DNA from: an uncultured Acidobacteriota bacterium
Lineage (GTDB): Bacteria; Acidobacteriota; Terriglobia; Terriglobales; Acidobacteriaceae
Direction of reading: 5' to 3'
Length of the DNA: 64,000 bases
NCBI GenBank assembly: GCA_903832295.1
Contig: CAILAZ010000093.1
Location: 1 to 64,000, forward strand
The notes under the pieces are model-generated. The model was not told the origin of the DNA. It searched no databases and was given only the letters and a program-made list of their open reading frames with translations. Position numbers and translations under genes: made by a program. Below are positions 63,104 to 64,000 of this stretch, piece by piece (the stretch's first letter is position 1; every line of letters begins with the position of its first letter).

Positions 63104-64000
63104 CTACTTCTTCTTTCCCGCCTTCTTCTTCGCGGCAGGCTTTGCGGCCGCCTTCTTTGGAGCCGGTTTTGCCGCCGACTTACCGGTGACTTTTGCCACG
63201 GCCTTCACCGGTTTTCCCACGGGCTTCGCCGCAACTCTTGCCGGAGCCGCTTTCCCCGGCGCATTCTTTGCGACCACGGGGGCAGTCTTCGCGGCAACTG
63301 CCTTCACCGGCGCAGCCTTTGCCGATACCACCTTTACCGGGATAGCCTTGGCCGTCACCTTTACCGCCGTCTCCAAGGGTGCCTTTGCCGGAGCTTTTCC
63401 GGGCTTCTCGGCCACCCTCGCTTCGGGCTTGGCCTCCGCGGGTTTCGCAGCATCACTCTCGCTCGCCACCGCCGAAGCTGAGTTCGCCGCCACCGCCTTG
63501 CCCTTCGGGTTCACCACCGTCGGGATGGGAGCCATACCCTCGACTCCCACTGCGCCCAGTTGCCGCAGCAGCACCTGTCGAATCCCGTCCAGCGGAGCCG
63601 GTTTGTTGGTCCAGATTTCAAATTGCCGCGCCGCCTGGTGCACGAACATCTCTGCCCCGCTGATCGTCCCGCAGCCCTTTGCCTGAGCCAGCTTGATCAG
63701 GCGCGTCTCAATCGGGTTATAAACCGAATCGAACACCCACACCGTATTGATCTCGTTCTCCTCCAGTGGAGTGTTCTTGTCCGGACTCAGTCCCACTGGC
63801 GTTGCATTGAAGATCACGTCAAAACTCAACTTGGGCAGTTCACTCCGCTTCACTATCTTCGCCCCGGACTGTTTTGCCAGCGTCTGTGCCCGTGCCGGAG
63901 TCCGGTTCAGGATTGATACATCCGCGCCCTTGTCCCGCAGGCTGAAGACGGCAGCCCGTGCCGCTCCTCCCGCGCCCAGCACCAGTACCCGCGCTCCCTG
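63104..64000 (-). CDS. aroE: shikimate dehydrogenase (3' part, 5' cut by window end) with Lys/Ala/Pro tail
   Basis: The frame runs off the right edge of the window, so only the C-terminal part is seen. It begins in the NADP-binding loop VLGAGGAARAAV, then NRTPARAQTLA, NATPVGLSP, VFDSVYNPIETRL and GAEMFVHQAARQFEIWT, which are AroE signatures for reducing 3-dehydroshikimate to shikimate. From about 63550 to 63104 it continues as a 148-residue tail rich in Lys, Ala, Pro and Val (AKAAPVKAVAAKTAP, KKAAAKPAAKKKAGKKK), like a histone H1 or DNA-binding tail. The upstream part, and any AroD fusion, cannot be seen. Confidence 0.9.
   Translation of the reverse strand, partial: QGARVLVLGAGGAARAAVFSLRDKGADVSILNRTPARAQTLAKQSGAKIVKRSELPKLSFDVIFNATPVGLSPDKNTPLEENEINTVWVFDSVYNPIETRLIKLAQAKGCGTISGAEMFVHQAARQFEIWTNKPAPLDGIRQVLLRQLGAVGVEGMAPIPTVVNPKGKAVAANSASAVASESDAAKPAEAKPEARVAEKPGKAPAKAPLETAVKVTAKAIPVKVVSAKAAPVKAVAAKTAPVVAKNAPGKAAPARVAAKPVGKPVKAVAKVTGKSAAKPAPKKAAAKPAAKKKAGKKK

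Overview
The window reads as chromosomal DNA of an Acidobacteriota bacterium, probably class Terriglobia. This is inferred from its high GC content, a 1135-residue Oar-like TonB-dependent receptor with a carboxypeptidase-regulatory N domain, a GvpL/F orphan, a YceH protein, many surface beta-propeller and BACON/Ig-like proteins, and an F1Fo operon that lacks subunits a and c. No phage, IS element, CRISPR array, rRNA or tRNA was seen. About 59 protein genes or gene parts are supported, packed in short operons on both strands.

Layout. 0.1-2.9 kb: response regulator, Rsm22-type methyltransferase, MltG. 2.9-5.5 kb: promoter, cobalamin riboswitch and BtuB-like receptor. 5.6-10.8 kb: nitroreductase, class II aldolase, queA-polA. 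10.8-14.8 kb: a Q/H-rich secreted protein, a tiny membrane protein, a SYLF-domain protein, an ammonium transporter and a small secreted SUOX-fold protein. 14.8-19.6 kb: the c-di-AMP/cell-wall operon cdaA-cdaR-glmM, then xseA and a DUF2905 protein. 19.7-25.0 kb: a divergent cluster of two GT4 glycosyltransferases, a PHP-type phosphoesterase, a membrane protein and an exported protein, the least understood system here. 25.1-29.3 kb: two beta-propeller lipoproteins and an outer-membrane barrel in one operon. 29.6-34.3 kb: YceH, aminotransferase, DUF2203, nadA, moaA. 34.4-38.8 kb: etfB, a small membrane protein, etfA, ETF-QO, and a separate zinc-ribbon gene. 39.2-42.6 kb: Oar-like receptor. 42.9-44.7 kb: hfq-hflX. 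45.0-51.5 kb: ATP synthase genes b', b, delta, alpha, gamma, beta, epsilon. 51.7-55.9 kb: 3-hydroxyacyl-CoA dehydrogenase, DinB, small membrane proteins, phospholipase C-like lipoprotein, DksA/TraR protein. 56.4-62.8 kb: sigma-54 activator, GvpL/F, GAF-GGDEF cyclase, CXXCH/BACON surface protein. 62.9-64.0 kb: a decayed regulator fragment and the 3' part of aroE with a long Lys/Ala/Pro tail.

How the genes work together. Energy genes are prominent: ETF and ETF-QO feed electrons from acyl-CoA oxidation to quinone, a 3-hydroxyacyl-CoA dehydrogenase fits the same pathway, and most of the ATP synthase lies nearby. Two second-messenger nodes are present (c-di-AMP cyclase with its regulator, and a diguanylate cyclase with an inhibitory I-site). 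Vitamin B12 uptake is controlled by a riboswitch.

The most notable pattern is at translation starts. At least eight genes have a TANNNT box 6-8 nt before the start codon and no Shine-Dalgarno sequence, which suggests leaderless mRNAs. Non-ATG starts are also common (about 12 of 59 genes). All function calls rest on motif recognition by eye; no database search was run.
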